Shown: positions 1-9,601, numbered from the stretch's first letter. The stretch: 23,103 nt of DNA from RYN-431 sp036388295 (GCA_036388295.1 DASVSC010000145.1:1-23103); one strand, 5' to 3'. Notes: generated by a model from the sequence alone, not told the origin. A program made the numbers and translations.

Positions 1-3000
1 TCGGCGGGCGATCTGGAACACTTCGGCCGAAGTGCGGGCCGGCCAGGACTTGCGGGCGAAGTCGACCGCGCCTTCGGCGAGTTCGAACGCAGCGGCACCA
101 CGCCCGCCGACGTCGACGCGCTGATCGGCCCCGCCGACGAAGCCGCCGACGCGTCGCGTCAGCAGCTCGGCCGGAAGCTGCGCGATTTGTCGAAGCTGTA
201 CGCTAGCTACCAGTCGTTCCTGATCGAGCACCAGTTCGACCCGTACGAGCGCCAGGCCACAGTGCCCGAGGCCATCAGCACTTGGGCCGGCGCACGTGAC
301 GCACTGGTGCTGGTCGATGAGTTCTACGACTTCACGGTCTACGAACGGCAGATCATCGTGGCCCTGGCGAAAGCGGCGCGGCAGACGTTCGTTTCGGTGA
401 TGATGGACGCCAAGTCGCCGCTGGTCACCGACCCGAACCTGATGCCGGAAGACCTCGGCCTGTTCCGCCGGACGGAAGAAACGTACCGCCGCCTGCATTT
501 CGCGATGAAGTCGGCCGGAATAGCCGTCGATGCGCCGTTGCTGCTGAGTGCCGCGCGGCGCTGGCACGACCCGGCGATGGCGGCCGTCGCGAATGCGCTG
601 GAAGGCCCGCCGAAAAAGCGCCCGCCCGCCAAGGACGCTGTCCGCCTCTGCCTGGCCGCCGACGCGCGGGACGAGGCGGAAGTGGCCGCCCGCGAAATCA
701 AGCGGCTGCTGTACCAGGGCTACCGTTTGCGGGACGTCTGCGTGCTGGCGCGGTCCGCCGACAGCTACGCCGCCCATATCGAAGCGGCGTTCAGCGACCA
801 TGACATCCCGTATTTCCTCGACCGGCGTCGCCCCGCCGCGCATCACCCGCTGGTGCGCACGGTCCAGGCGATCGGCCAGATCGTGCAAACGCGCTGGAGC
901 CACGACGGCGTGTTCGACTTGTTGAAAGCCGGCCTGACGCAAGTACCGGCCGCGAATGTAGATCTGCTGGCCGACTACGTGACGCAGCACCGCCTGACGG
1001 CTTCGGCGTGGACGCGCGAACAGGCGTGGCGCTACAACCGCCTGGACGAGGACGAGAACCGCCGGCTGTTCGGGGCCGAAGACATCGAAGCGGTCAATGC
1101 GGCCGCCACGCTCATTCGGCACGCCATGGGCTCGCTGGCGTCGCCGGAGGACGTCGAAAAGCCGCGCAAGATCGGCGAGCGCGTCTGCGATCTCCTGGCC
1201 GCCCTGGAACGGCTGGACGTCCGCGGGGCGATGCTGAAACGCATCGAAGCCCTGGAAAATGCGAACGAAATCGAACGCCGTGAGGAAGAAGAACAGGTCT
1301 GGGCACGCTGGGCCGAGCTGTGCGACCGATTGCACGAACTGCTGGGCGACGTAGAAGCCACCGGCACCGACTTTTTCAAACTGCTTCAGACCGCCTTGGA
1401 CGGCCTGGACTTAGCCGTCGTTCCGCCGACGCTGGACCAGGTGCTGGTCGGTTCCGTCGACCGCACCCGCGTCGGTGAGCCGAAGGCCGTTGTCCTCATC
1501 GGGCTGAATGAATGCGACTTCCCGCTCTGCCAGCAGGAGCGCCCGATCCTGAACGACACCGACCGCGTGCGCCTGATGGAAGCGGGCATGGAAGTCGAGC
1601 CGCCGACGCGTCAAGTGCTGCTGATGGAACGCTTCCTCGGCTACGTCGCCCTCACGCGGGCCAGCGAGAAGCTGGTGCTGATCCGCACGAAATGCGACGA
1701 CCACGGGCAGGACTGCTCGCCGTCACCGTTCTGGGACGCCGTGTGCAAAACGCTGGACGACCCGCAGCCGGAAGAGCCGCCGACGGGGCTGCGGCGGGTG
1801 ACGACGCCGGCACAGGCTGTATCGCATCTGCTGATCTGGGCGCGGCGGCAGCACGCGACGATTGAGGCGGCGTCGGAAGCGTCCCTGTACGACTGGATGG
1901 CCCGCAGCACCGACCCGCGCGTCACCACCGTACGCGACCGCGCTTGGCCGGCCCTAAGCCATCGCAATGCCGCCCGGCTGTCCACGGACGTCGCCGCGAG
2001 GCTGTTCGCCCCGCCGCTGGAAGCGAGCGTGTCCCGCTTCGAATCCTTCGCCGCCTGCCCGTTCCAGCACTTCGCCCGCTACGGTTTGCGCCTCCAGCGC
2101 CCGACGGCCACGGAGTTTACGGCTATGGACCTGGGCAACCTGTATCACGCGGTTCTCGACGACATGGTGGCGGGAACGATTCGCAAGAAGATCGACTTCG
2201 CCCAGGCCGAAGGATTAAGCCGCGACGACATCCGCGGCGTGTCGCGCCGGTTGGCCGAAACCATTGCCGATCAACTGTTTCTGTCCGACGCGCGCAGCCG
2301 GTTTACGCTGGAACAGCTCGACCGCACGGTGCACAAGCTGCTGCGTGCGCAGCAAGTCACCAGCGGCCTCGGCCAGATGCGGCCGGCGTACACGGAGCTG
2401 ACATTCGGCAACGAAGCGCGCTTGCCGCCCGTCGAGCTGCAAACCCCGGCCGGCCATGCGGTTCGCCTGCGCGGGAAGATCGACCGCATCGATATAGATG
2501 CCGAGCGCCAGGCGTTCAGCGTGATCGACTACAAGCTCAGCGGCGAATCGCTGGATTACGGCTACGTCGCGTACGGCCTGATGTTACAGCTGTTGACGTA
2601 CCTGCTGGTGCTGCGCGAGCACGGGCCGAAGCTGTTCGAACGCCCGCTCCCGCCCGCGGCCGCGCTATACGTGAAGGTGCTGCGCGGCATTCAAAGCGTG
2701 ACGCACCCGAGCGACGCGCCCGAGCCCGACACCGAACCGTTCCACCTGAAAGAAAAGCCGCGTGGCGTCGTCGCCCGGAGCCATGCGCAGCGCATCGACC
2801 CGGCCATAGACGCCGGCGTGCAGAGCAAGATCCTGGCCTACCGGCTGAAGCAGGACGGCGACTTCTACGCCAGCGGCCAGGACGGCGTGGACGACGCCGT
2901 GCTGAGCGATCTGATCGACTATGTGCGCCAGCAGATCGCCGAGCTTGCGGACAAAATCATCGCAGGTGAAGTGGCCGTCGCACCTTACATCATCAACCGC

Positions 3001-3144
3001 GATACGCCCTGCCAACAGTGCGACTTGCAGCGCGTTTGCCGGATCGACTGGGCGATCAATTCCTACCGCCCGCTGACGCCGCTGGGACGCCGTGAAGCGA
3101 TCGACGTCATCCGCGGCGCGAAAGGCGGCCGGCATGGCGCGTGA
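1..3144 (+). CDS. addB: AddB-type helicase-nuclease subunit, 5' end missing
   Basis: Subunit of the AddAB (RexAB) complex, which unwinds and resects double-strand breaks to load RecA. The frame is open from base 1, so the true start lies upstream; 1047 residues are visible. The N-terminal Walker A expected for the family is outside the window. Seen: a helicase-like core with VVLIGLNECDFP, a motif-VI-like YVALTRASEKLVLI, and a C-terminal PD-(D/E)XK nuclease with GKIDRIDI (Asp codon 2482) and VIDYK (Asp 2527, Lys 2533). Four cysteines match the AddB 4Fe-4S clasp: one in AACPFQHF (codon 2056), then CxxCx5C near the end (codons 3010, 3019, 3037). All nuclease and cluster residues are present, so it should be active. 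The stop overlaps the addA start by 11 bp. The family is firm; the AddB name rests on the cysteine pattern and the addA neighbour. Confidence 0.9.
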   Translation, partial: SAGDLEHFGRSAGRPGLAGEVDRAFGEFERSGTTPADVDALIGPADEAADASRQQLGRKLRDLSKLYASYQSFLIEHQFDPYERQATVPEAISTWAGARDALVLVDEFYDFTVYERQIIVALAKAARQTFVSVMMDAKSPLVTDPNLMPEDLGLFRRTEETYRRLHFAMKSAGIAVDAPLLLSAARRWHDPAMAAVANALEGPPKKRPPAKDAVRLCLAADARDEAEVAAREIKRLLYQGYRLRDVCVLARSADSYAAHIEAAFSDHDIPYFLDRRRPAAHHPLVRTVQAIGQIVQTRWSHDGVFDLLKAGLTQVPAANVDLLADYVTQHRLTASAWTREQAWRYNRLDEDENRRLFGAEDIEAVNAAATLIRHAMGSLASPEDVEKPRKIGERVCDLLAALERLDVRGAMLKRIEALENANEIERREEEEQVWARWAELCDRLHELLGDVEATGTDFFKLLQTALDGLDLAVVPPTLDQVLVGSVDRTRVGEPKAVVLIGLNECDFPLCQQERPILNDTDRVRLMEAGMEVEPPTRQVLLMERFLGYVALTRASEKLVLIRTKCDDHGQDCSPSPFWDAVCKTLDDPQPEEPPTGLRRVTTPAQAVSHLLIWARRQHATIEAASEASLYDWMARSTDPRVTTVRDRAWPALSHRNAARLSTDVAARLFAPPLEASVSRFESFAACPFQHFARYGLRLQRPTATEFTAMDLGNLYHAVLDDMVAGTIRKKIDFAQAEGLSRDDIRGVSRRLAETIADQLFLSDARSRFTLEQLDRTVHKLLRAQQVTSGLGQMRPAYTELTFGNEARLPPVELQTPAGHAVRLRGKIDRIDIDAERQAFSVIDYKLSGESLDYGYVAYGLMLQLLTYLLVLREHGPKLFERPLPPAAALYVKVLRGIQSVTHPSDAPEPDTEPFHLKEKPRGVVARSHAQRIDPAIDAGVQSKILAYRLKQDGDFYASGQDGVDDAVLSDLIDYVRQQIAELADKIIAGEVAVAPYIINRDTPCQQCDLQRVCRIDWAINSYRPLTPLGRREAIDVIRGAKGGRHGA

Positions 3145-6100
3145 CTGGACGGCAGAGCAAAAGCGGGCGATCGAGACGTACGACCGCAACCTGCTGGTGT
3201 CGGCCGCCGCCGGCAGCGGAAAAACCGCAGTGCTGGCCGAGCGTTGCGCGTATCTGGTGTGCGACGCCCAGCCGCCGTGCAACGCGGACGAGCTGCTGGT
3301 CGTCACCTTCACCGTCGCGGCGGCCGAGGAAATGCGCCGGCGCATCGGCGCGGCCTTGTCCACACGCGCCACGCTCAGCACCGACCCGCGCCTGATCCGC
3401 CAGCCGCTACTCCTGGCCGGCGCACAGATTGGGACGATCCACGGGCTGTGCAGTTCGATCCTGCGTCGCCATTTCCACGAAGCCGGCCTGGATCCGAACT
3501 TCCGTCTGCTGGACGACGACGAAGCCAAACTGCTCCGCCGTGACGTGGCCGACGCGCTGGTGGAACGCAAACTGGAAGGCCCCGACGCCGACGTAACCGT
3601 TCGCCTGCTCGAGCATTACGCCGGCGGCAGCGCGTCGCGCATCGTCGGCACCCTGCTCGGTTTGCACGGCCGGCTCAGCAGCCTGTGCGACCCGGACAAG
3701 TGGCTGACCCTGCGCAAACAGAAGCTGGCCGACGCGGCGAAGCAGCCGATCCGCGAATCCGAACTGGGTTGTGCGGCGTTGAAGATTCTCACGGACCGCC
3801 TCGACACGCTGATCCTGACGGCCGACCGCCTGAACGAAACCTTCGCCGCCGCCGGCGTCGGCCAATATGCAACCGCCGCTAGCGAAACCGGCACGGCCCT
3901 GACGGAATGGCGACAGGCCCTGTCGGATCGCCCGTTCGACCAGGCCGCTGACATCATCAAATCAACGGAGTTTCCGCGGCTGCCGACGGTCAAAGACGCC
4001 GAGCTCCGCGACCGTTACAAACCGCGCATCGACGCCCTGAAGCGGCGCGTCAACGATTTCGCCAAGGGCGGCTTGTTCCTGTTCACAGAGCGGGAATTGC
4101 AGATCGACCTCGGCCGAACGCTCTGGGCGGTCGACGCGCTGGCGACGCTAACCGACGACTTCGAAGTCGCTTACGCCACGGCCAAGCGCGACGCGAATAC
4201 GCTCGACTTTTCCGACCTCGAACGCTTCGCCCTGCGGCTGCTGCGCGACGACGAAACCGGCGGGCCCACGCCCATCGCCCAGGAGTACCAGCGGCACTTC
4301 AAGCACGTCCTCGTCGACGAATACCAGGACGTGAACGAACTGCAGGACACCCTGCTGGCCATGCTGTCTCGCGAAAGCGACGGCAACCTGTTCTGCGTCG
4401 GCGACGTCAAGCAGAGCATTTACCGCTTCCGCCAGGCCGACCCGGCCCGGTTCATCGCCCGCTACCGCCGCTACAAGCCGAGCGCGTCTGAAGACGGCGA
4501 CGTGATCGACATGCGAATGAACTTCCGCAGCCGCGGCCCGCTGCTGGAAACCCTTAACGGCCTGTTCGAAGCGCTGATGACGAAGGAGTCGGCCGAGGTC
4601 AATTACGACCGCACACAACGGCTGGTACCCGGCGCGACCTTCTCCGACGAGAGCGGTACGTTCACCGGTCGGCCGATCGAACTGCACGTCATCGAGACGA
4701 AGCCGACGGCCCAAGTGTCCGACTACGACGGCGACGAACGCGAAGCCGTGCTGACCGCCGCGCGCATCAGCGAACTGCTCGGCCGAACCGGCAAGCCGCC
4801 CGCGAAGGTGACCGACCGCAACGGGATCGTCCGCGACGCCAACCCCGGCGACTTCGCCGTGCTGTTGCGCACCGTGCGCATCAAGGCCGAGCGCTACGCC
4901 AGCGTGCTGCGCCGCGCCGGCCTGCCGGTGCAGGCCGACAGCACGACGGGGTTCTTCCAATCGGTCGAAGTGCGCGACCTGCTGTGCGCCCTGCGGCTGA
5001 TCGACAACACGCGCAACGAGTACGACTTAGCCGGCCACCTGCGATCGCCGCTGTGCGACTGGCCCGACGCCGAGGACCGTTTGGCGACCATCCGCATCGC
5101 CTACCCGACCCGTAGCACGCCGTGGTTCCACCGCGCCGCGAGCCGTTACGCGAATGAGCAAAACGATTTGCTGGCGGGCGAATTGAAAAAGGTATTCGCC
5201 CGCATCGACGGCTGGCGGTCGGTTGCGGCGGAACGGCCGGTTGCCGACCTCGTTTGGCACGTGCTGCAGGACACGCACTACCTCACCTGGTGCGCCGGCC
5301 TGCCCGACGGCGAGCAGCGCGTGGCGAACCTGACCGATTTGCACGAGCGCGCCCGCGCCTTCGACCGCTTCCGCCGACCGACGCTGTCGCGGTTCCTGCA
5401 CTACCTGGCGACGCTCGAAGAACAGGCCGACCTCGGCATGCCGTCGCTGGCCGTGACGGAACAGAAGGCCGTGCGGATTCTCAGCGTGCACAAGAGCAAG
5501 GGCCTGGAGTTTCCCGTCGTCGTCATTCCGGACTTGGGCAAGGATTTTAACCTGCGCGACGCCGCCGACACGCTGCTGGTCGATGACGCCGTCGGCATTG
5601 GGTTGCGCGTCGTCGACATCGAACGCGAAGCCCATTACCCGTCGCTGGCCAGCACGGTGGCGCAGTTTGAGATTCGCCGGCGGTCGCTGGCCGAGGAGCT
5701 GCGCGTGCTGTACGTCGCCGCGACGCGTGCCCGCGAGCACCTGATCCTGATCGGCACCGACGACCCGGACGCCCCCGCCCGCTGGGACGACGCCTGGCGT
5801 GGCCACCGCGGCCCCATGCCCGCCGGCGAAGTGCTGGCGGCGCGCACGATGCTCGACTGGGTCGGCCCGGCCGCCGCGCAGACCGAATCGACTGCCGCCG
5901 GCTCGATCGAACGCACGGAACATTCAGCCGAGTCGGTCGACGCAATGGCCGACCATCTGCTTAGCACCGGCGGGCGGCAGGACCGCACTTCGCTGCTGTC
6001 CGACCTGAAGCCGCTGGCCGAGACGCCGCCCCAGCCATTGGCGGTACGGCAGGCGATCAAGCGCATCGAGTTCGCCTACCCGCACCGCCCGATGACGATG

Positions 6101-6745
6101 GTCCCGGCCGTCGAAACCGTCACTGACCGCACCAAACGCGGCCGCGTCGCGCCGGGCGGCGAAAGCCAGTCGCAGGCGGGCGTCGTGAAGTTCGACAGCG
6201 TCCTGCGGCCGGCCCGTTGCATGACCAGCGACCGCACGCTGCTGCCGGTCGATTTGGGCGCGCTGACGCACACCGTGCTGCAACGCCTGAACTTCGCCGG
6301 CGACGTCACCGTGAGCGGCATTCGACAGCAGGTGCAACGGCTGGCCCAGCGGCGCTTTCTCCGCGCCGACGTGGCCGACCAGGCGGACGTGGAAGCCGTC
6401 GCGTGGTTCGCGGGCACCGACCTCGGCCGGCGGTGCCGTGATGCCGGCGACCGCATGCGGCGCGAGTTCGAAGTCGTCTTCAGCGCAGCCGCCGACGACG
6501 CGCCGTCGCCCGAAGATCAGATCATGGTGCGCGGCCGAATCGATGCGATGCTGATCGAGGACGACGGCCTGGTCCTGATCGATTACAAAACCGATCGCGT
6601 TACCGCGGAAACGGTCGATGCACGTGTCGAGTTCTATCGGCCGCAGATCGACGCCTACCGCACGCAGTTGCAGCGGATTACCAAGCGAAGCGTGACCGAA
6701 GCGTTCCTGGTTTTCACGACGCCGCGCCTGATCGTCCCGGTGTAA
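3134..6745 (+). CDS. addA: AddA-type ATP-dependent helicase-nuclease
   Basis: UvrD/RecB-family 3'-5' helicase with a nuclease domain; the motor subunit of AddAB. It has 1203 residues, normal for AddA. Motifs in order: Walker A SAAAGSGKT with Lys30; Walker B DEYQD at 395-399; GDVKQSIYRFRQADP (motif III); MNFRS (motif IV); SVHKSKGLEFPVVVIP (motif V); YVAATRAREHLILIG (motif VI). A C-terminal RecB-like nuclease follows, with GRIDAML (Asp1137) and LIDYKTD (Asp1150, Lys1152). I chose ATG 3134 because MARDWTAEQKRAIE is the typical family N-terminus; an in-frame ATG at 3092 would lie deeper inside addB. The 11-bp overlap with addB implies translational coupling and a matched ratio of the two subunits. 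Confidence 0.94.
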   Translation: MARDWTAEQKRAIETYDRNLLVSAAAGSGKTAVLAERCAYLVCDAQPPCNADELLVVTFTVAAAEEMRRRIGAALSTRATLSTDPRLIRQPLLLAGAQIGTIHGLCSSILRRHFHEAGLDPNFRLLDDDEAKLLRRDVADALVERKLEGPDADVTVRLLEHYAGGSASRIVGTLLGLHGRLSSLCDPDKWLTLRKQKLADAAKQPIRESELGCAALKILTDRLDTLILTADRLNETFAAAGVGQYATAASETGTALTEWRQALSDRPFDQAADIIKSTEFPRLPTVKDAELRDRYKPRIDALKRRVNDFAKGGLFLFTERELQIDLGRTLWAVDALATLTDDFEVAYATAKRDANTLDFSDLERFALRLLRDDETGGPTPIAQEYQRHFKHVLVDEYQDVNELQDTLLAMLSRESDGNLFCVGDVKQSIYRFRQADPARFIARYRRYKPSASEDGDVIDMRMNFRSRGPLLETLNGLFEALMTKESAEVNYDRTQRLVPGATFSDESGTFTGRPIELHVIETKPTAQVSDYDGDEREAVLTAARISELLGRTGKPPAKVTDRNGIVRDANPGDFAVLLRTVRIKAERYASVLRRAGLPVQADSTTGFFQSVEVRDLLCALRLIDNTRNEYDLAGHLRSPLCDWPDAEDRLATIRIAYPTRSTPWFHRAASRYANEQNDLLAGELKKVFARIDGWRSVAAERPVADLVWHVLQDTHYLTWCAGLPDGEQRVANLTDLHERARAFDRFRRPTLSRFLHYLATLEEQADLGMPSLAVTEQKAVRILSVHKSKGLEFPVVVIPDLGKDFNLRDAADTLLVDDAVGIGLRVVDIEREAHYPSLASTVAQFEIRRRSLAEELRVLYVAATRAREHLILIGTDDPDAPARWDDAWRGHRGPMPAGEVLAARTMLDWVGPAAAQTESTAAGSIERTEHSAESVDAMADHLLSTGGRQDRTSLLSDLKPLAETPPQPLAVRQAIKRIEFAYPHRPMTMVPAVETVTDRTKRGRVAPGGESQSQAGVVKFDSVLRPARCMTSDRTLLPVDLGALTHTVLQRLNFAGDVTVSGIRQQVQRLAQRRFLRADVADQADVEAVAWFAGTDLGRRCRDAGDRMRREFEVVFSAAADDAPSPEDQIMVRGRIDAMLIEDDGLVLIDYKTDRVTAETVDARVEFYRPQIDAYRTQLQRITKRSVTEAFLVFTTPRLIVPV

Positions 6746-6747
6746 CC

Positions 6748-8013
6748 ATGCCCGACACGCTCCCTTACTTCATTCAAGACCTCGCAGGCATCGGCGGCAC
6801 GCTGAAGCAGCGGCCGGAGGATTTCGTGGTGCACGAAATGCCCGCCTACGAGGCCAGCGGCGCGGGCGAGCACGTGATGCTGGAGATCGAAAAGACCGCG
6901 ATCAGTACGTTCGAAGCGATCGACACACTGGCCCGGCGGCTGAAGGTGCCGCGTCGCGACATCGGCTACGCCGGCTTGAAAGACACGCGGGCGGTGACGC
7001 GGCAGTGGCTGACGGTGCGCGGCGTCGATCTGATGGCCGTGTCGGAAGCGGCCACGGACAAGCTGAAAATCCTGTTCGCCGACAAGCACGGCAACAAGCT
7101 GCGCGTCGGACACCTGCGCGGCAATCGGTTCACCATCAAGGTGCGCGACGTCGACCCGATGCGTGTCGTCACGCTCACGCCCGCGCTGCGCACGCTGTCG
7201 GAGCGCGGGATGCCGAACTACTTCGGCCCGCAACGGTTCGGCCGGCGCGACCGCAATGACGAATTGGGCTTGGCCTACGCGAAAGGGGACGCCGACGGTG
7301 TTCTGGCTCAACTTCTCGGACGGCCCGATGACGGCGACAACGAAGCCGAGCGCGCCGCGCGGATGGCCTACGACGCCGGCGACCTGTCCGCCGCGGCCAA
7401 GCTCTGGCCGCACCACGCGCGTGACGAATTGACCACACTCAACCGGTTGATTCGCACGCGCGATGCGGTCGTCGTGGTCGCGGGAATCGACCGACGCCTC
7501 ACGGGCCTGTGGCTGTCGGCGCTGCAGTCGCGCCTGTTCAATACAGTGGTCGCTCGGCGAATTGATGCGATCGACGGACTGCTTGAGGGTGACATTGCCT
7601 TCAAGCACGAAAACGGCGCGAGCTTCGCAGTGGCGGACGCCGCGATCGAACGGCCGCGTGTCGAGGTGTTCGACATCAGCGTGACGGGGCCGCTCATCGG
7701 GCCACGCATGATGCGCCCGCAGGGAGCGGCCCGTGACGTCGAACGCGCGGCATTAGCCGATTGCGGCCTGGAACACTCCGGCCTGATGCGGCTGTACGAC
7801 GGCGAGGATGGCGACGACGTCCGCGCGCTGGCCTCGCAGTTGCCACCCGGCGCACGGCGGCCGCTCCGCGTGCGGCCGGACGACCTGCGCGCCGAGTCGG
7901 GCATTGATGAACATGGGCCCTACATCGCCGTGTCGTTCGCCTTGCCGGCGGGTTCGTACGCGACGGTGCTGCTGCGCGAATTGATGCGCAACGACGCTGT
8001 CGCGACGGATTAG
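6748..8013 (+). CDS. truD: tRNA pseudouridine(13) synthase TruD
   Basis: Isomerises uridine 13 of certain tRNAs to pseudouridine. The protein has 421 residues, longer than the E. coli enzyme (349). The catalytic motif GYAGLKDTRAVTRQ holds the nucleophile Asp79. The family signature NYFGPQRFGRRDRN follows, then the TRUD insertion domain, LSALQSRLFNTVVARRI, and GPLIGPRMMRPQG near the C-terminus. The start ATG is 2 nt after the addA stop, so it is probably read from the same transcript; I know of no functional link between the two. Its TAG stop overlaps the stop of the convergent gene on the other strand. No clear Shine-Dalgarno precedes the start, which fits translational coupling. Confidence 0.95.
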   Translation: MPDTLPYFIQDLAGIGGTLKQRPEDFVVHEMPAYEASGAGEHVMLEIEKTAISTFEAIDTLARRLKVPRRDIGYAGLKDTRAVTRQWLTVRGVDLMAVSEAATDKLKILFADKHGNKLRVGHLRGNRFTIKVRDVDPMRVVTLTPALRTLSERGMPNYFGPQRFGRRDRNDELGLAYAKGDADGVLAQLLGRPDDGDNEAERAARMAYDAGDLSAAAKLWPHHARDELTTLNRLIRTRDAVVVVAGIDRRLTGLWLSALQSRLFNTVVARRIDAIDGLLEGDIAFKHENGASFAVADAAIERPRVEVFDISVTGPLIGPRMMRPQGAARDVERAALADCGLEHSGLMRLYDGEDGDDVRALASQLPPGARRPLRVRPDDLRAESGIDEHGPYIAVSFALPAGSYATVLLRELMRNDAVATD

Positions 8014-8393
8014 GCCTGCAGCGTTCGCGCGCGGCGGGCGTCGCGGAACGACTTCACGCACAGGGCGACCGTCACCGCGCACAGCACCGCCATCGACGCC
8101 GTGGCCGCGCGTGCCACGGGCGAGCCGGCACCTTTGGACACCGCAGCTGCGAACCGGCCGCCGGCCGCCAGCGTGCCAACCAGCGCAAGCGCCGCCAGCG
8201 CGTGCATCAGGTGCTTCCGCAGGTTCGGCTTCGCAAGCGACGCGGCCCCAAGAACAACGAAGAGCAGGCCGAAGAAGGAGGGAATAAGCGCCGTGACGGC
8301 CGTCTTGCCTTCGGAGGCCGCGTGGGCGTAACCGGCGATGCCGACGATGACAAGAAGGAAACCGATGACGATAGAGATCTTGGGCATATTCAT
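8010..8393 (-). CDS. Small four-helix membrane protein, unknown function
   Basis: A 127-residue protein with four predicted membrane segments by eye (about 6-24, 34-54, 62-80, 95-114) and a basic tail (KSFRDARRARTLQA). No catalytic motif or named domain is recognised. The N-terminus MNMPKISIVIGFLLVIVGIAGY resembles small membrane proteins I recall as uncharacterised in planctomycete-like genomes; this is memory, not a search. It starts 3 nt after the DUF486 gene and is probably the last gene of a surE operon. ATG 8393 was taken, but the ATG two codons later is equally possible and neither has a Shine-Dalgarno. Its TAA stop overlaps the truD TAG stop on the opposite strand. Confidence 0.8.
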   Translation of the reverse strand: MNMPKISIVIGFLLVIVGIAGYAHAASEGKTAVTALIPSFFGLLFVVLGAASLAKPNLRKHLMHALAALALVGTLAAGGRFAAAVSKGAGSPVARAATASMAVLCAVTVALCVKSFRDARRARTLQA

Positions 8394-8396
8394 TGG

Positions 8397-8798
8397 CTAA
8401 TGGCTCACAGGTTGGGTCGACGCGTCCGCCTTGATGATGGGCGTCGTTGGCTTGACGAATGGATTGAAAACGAATGCCGCGGCCGCCACCATACAGACGA
8501 AGCCGGCGGCGTGATTCCACCGCAAGTGCTCCTTCAGCACGACGACGGAAAAGACGGCAAAGACGACCAGCGTGATGATCTCCTGAATGACCTTCAACTG
8601 GGCCGTCTCGAATCCGTACGTCGATTGGCCGATGCGGTTCGCGGGGACGGCCAGGCAGTATTCGATCAGCGCGATGCCCCAGCTGACCAGCACGATCAGG
8701 CCGAGCGAGTGCGACTGGCCGGGGAAGAAGCGGAGATGCCCGTACCAGGCGAAGGTCATGAAAATGTTCGACAAGATGAGCAGAACGATCGTCCACAT
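8397..8798 (-). CDS. DUF486 family membrane protein (DMT-like)
   Basis: A 133-residue protein with four hydrophobic segments, matching DUF486, which is related to small drug/metabolite-transporter proteins. Family-like segments are SNIFMTFAWYGHL, VSWGIALIEYCLAVPANRIG, QLKVIQEIITLVVFAVFSVV and LRWNHAAGFVCMV. Whether it transports anything is unknown. I chose ATG 8798 because an AAAGGAA Shine-Dalgarno-like stretch lies about 10 nt upstream and the protein then starts MWTIVLLILSNIF, the usual N-terminus. An in-frame GTG at 8825 would add nine residues and overlap surE. With ATG 8798 the gene begins 5 nt after the surE stop, with the ribosome binding site inside the surE 3' end, so the two are likely coupled. 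Confidence 0.88.
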   Translation of the reverse strand: MWTIVLLILSNIFMTFAWYGHLRFFPGQSHSLGLIVLVSWGIALIEYCLAVPANRIGQSTYGFETAQLKVIQEIITLVVFAVFSVVVLKEHLRWNHAAGFVCMVAAAAFVFNPFVKPTTPIIKADASTQPVSH

Positions 8799-8803
8799 CG
8801 GCG

Positions 8804-9565
8804 TCAGGTTCCTTTCGTCTGCCACTGGTCGAGCAGCCGGTGTTCGGTGAGGTCAAACTGCAGGGGCGTGACGGTCGTCCAGCCGTCGCGCAGGTAGGCG
8901 ACGTCGGTGTCGGAGTCGGTCGTGCCGAGGCTGAACACAGAGCTGTTCCAGAAATAGGGCCGGCCGCGCGGGTCGAGGCGCTTTTCGTACGTGTCGGCCC
9001 AGGGCCGGGTGCATTGCCGACAATATTTCAAACCGCGCGAGCGTTCATCGGGCTTCAGCGCCGGCAGATTGATGCTGGCGACTGCGCCGGCGGGCAAGCC
9101 GCGGTCGAGCAGATCGCGGATAGCGTGTAGCGTTCCCCGCGCGGCCGCGGCGTAGTCGGCGACGACGTCGCGTTTCAGCAGCAGCGACGTCGCCACGGCC
9201 GGCAGCCCGAGGAACGCGGCTTCGATCGCCGCCGCCACGGTGCCGCTGTAGACGACATTGATGCCGACGTTCGCCCCGCTGTTGATGCCGCTGACGACTA
9301 AATCCGGCCGCCGCGGCAGCAACTGGCTGACGGCCAATTTCACGCAATCCGCCGGCCGGCCGTCGACCGCCGTACCGACGACGCCCTCGGCCATCGTCAC
9401 GCGACTGGTGAGCAGCGGCGTGCTGAGCGTAATGCCGTGGCCGGTGGCGCTTTGAACGGTCTCGGGCGCGACGACGTGCACTTCGCCCAGTTCGGTCAGT
9501 GCGTGGTACATCGCCAGGATGCCCGGGGCGGAGATGCCGTCGTCATTGGTAAGCAGGATGAGCAC
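8804..9565 (-). CDS. surE: 5'/3'-nucleotidase SurE
   Basis: Metal-dependent phosphatase of the SurE family, acting on nucleoside 5'- and 3'-monophosphates in the cytoplasm. It has 253 residues, the usual length. The N-terminal metal site LLTNDDG holds Asp8 and Asp9. Ser39 lies in the SATGHG loop and Asn95 in VSGINSGANVG, both expected metal or phosphate ligands. Further family segments are GTAVDGRPADCVKLA and YSGTVAAAIEAAFLGLPAVATS. The start is GTG 9565, fixed by the conserved N-terminus. No Shine-Dalgarno is visible, and a promoter-like pair ends 7 nt upstream, so the message may be leaderless. It is divergent from nnrE and leads a probable three-gene operon with two membrane proteins. In some bacteria surE neighbours pcm; here pcm is about 6 kb away. 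Confidence 0.95.
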   Translation of the reverse strand: MLILLTNDDGISAPGILAMYHALTELGEVHVVAPETVQSATGHGITLSTPLLTSRVTMAEGVVGTAVDGRPADCVKLAVSQLLPRRPDLVVSGINSGANVGINVVYSGTVAAAIEAAFLGLPAVATSLLLKRDVVADYAAAARGTLHAIRDLLDRGLPAGAVASINLPALKPDERSRGLKYCRQCTRPWADTYEKRLDPRGRPYFWNSSVFSLGTTDSDTDVAYLRDGWTTVTPLQFDLTEHRLLDQWQTKGT

Positions 9566-9572
9566 GCGGACG

Positions 9573-9601
9573 ATTGTGGAACGCGGGCTGCCGCTTGTCG
9601 A
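9573..9601 (-). promoter_or_regulatory. Predicted surE promoter
   Basis: On the minus strand, TCGACA (9601-9596; 5 of 6 to the sigma70 -35 consensus) and CACAAT (9578-9573; 4 of 6 to the -10) are 17 nt apart. Only 7 nt separate the -10 from the surE GTG, so transcription would begin at or next to the start codon. Prediction only. Confidence 0.45.
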
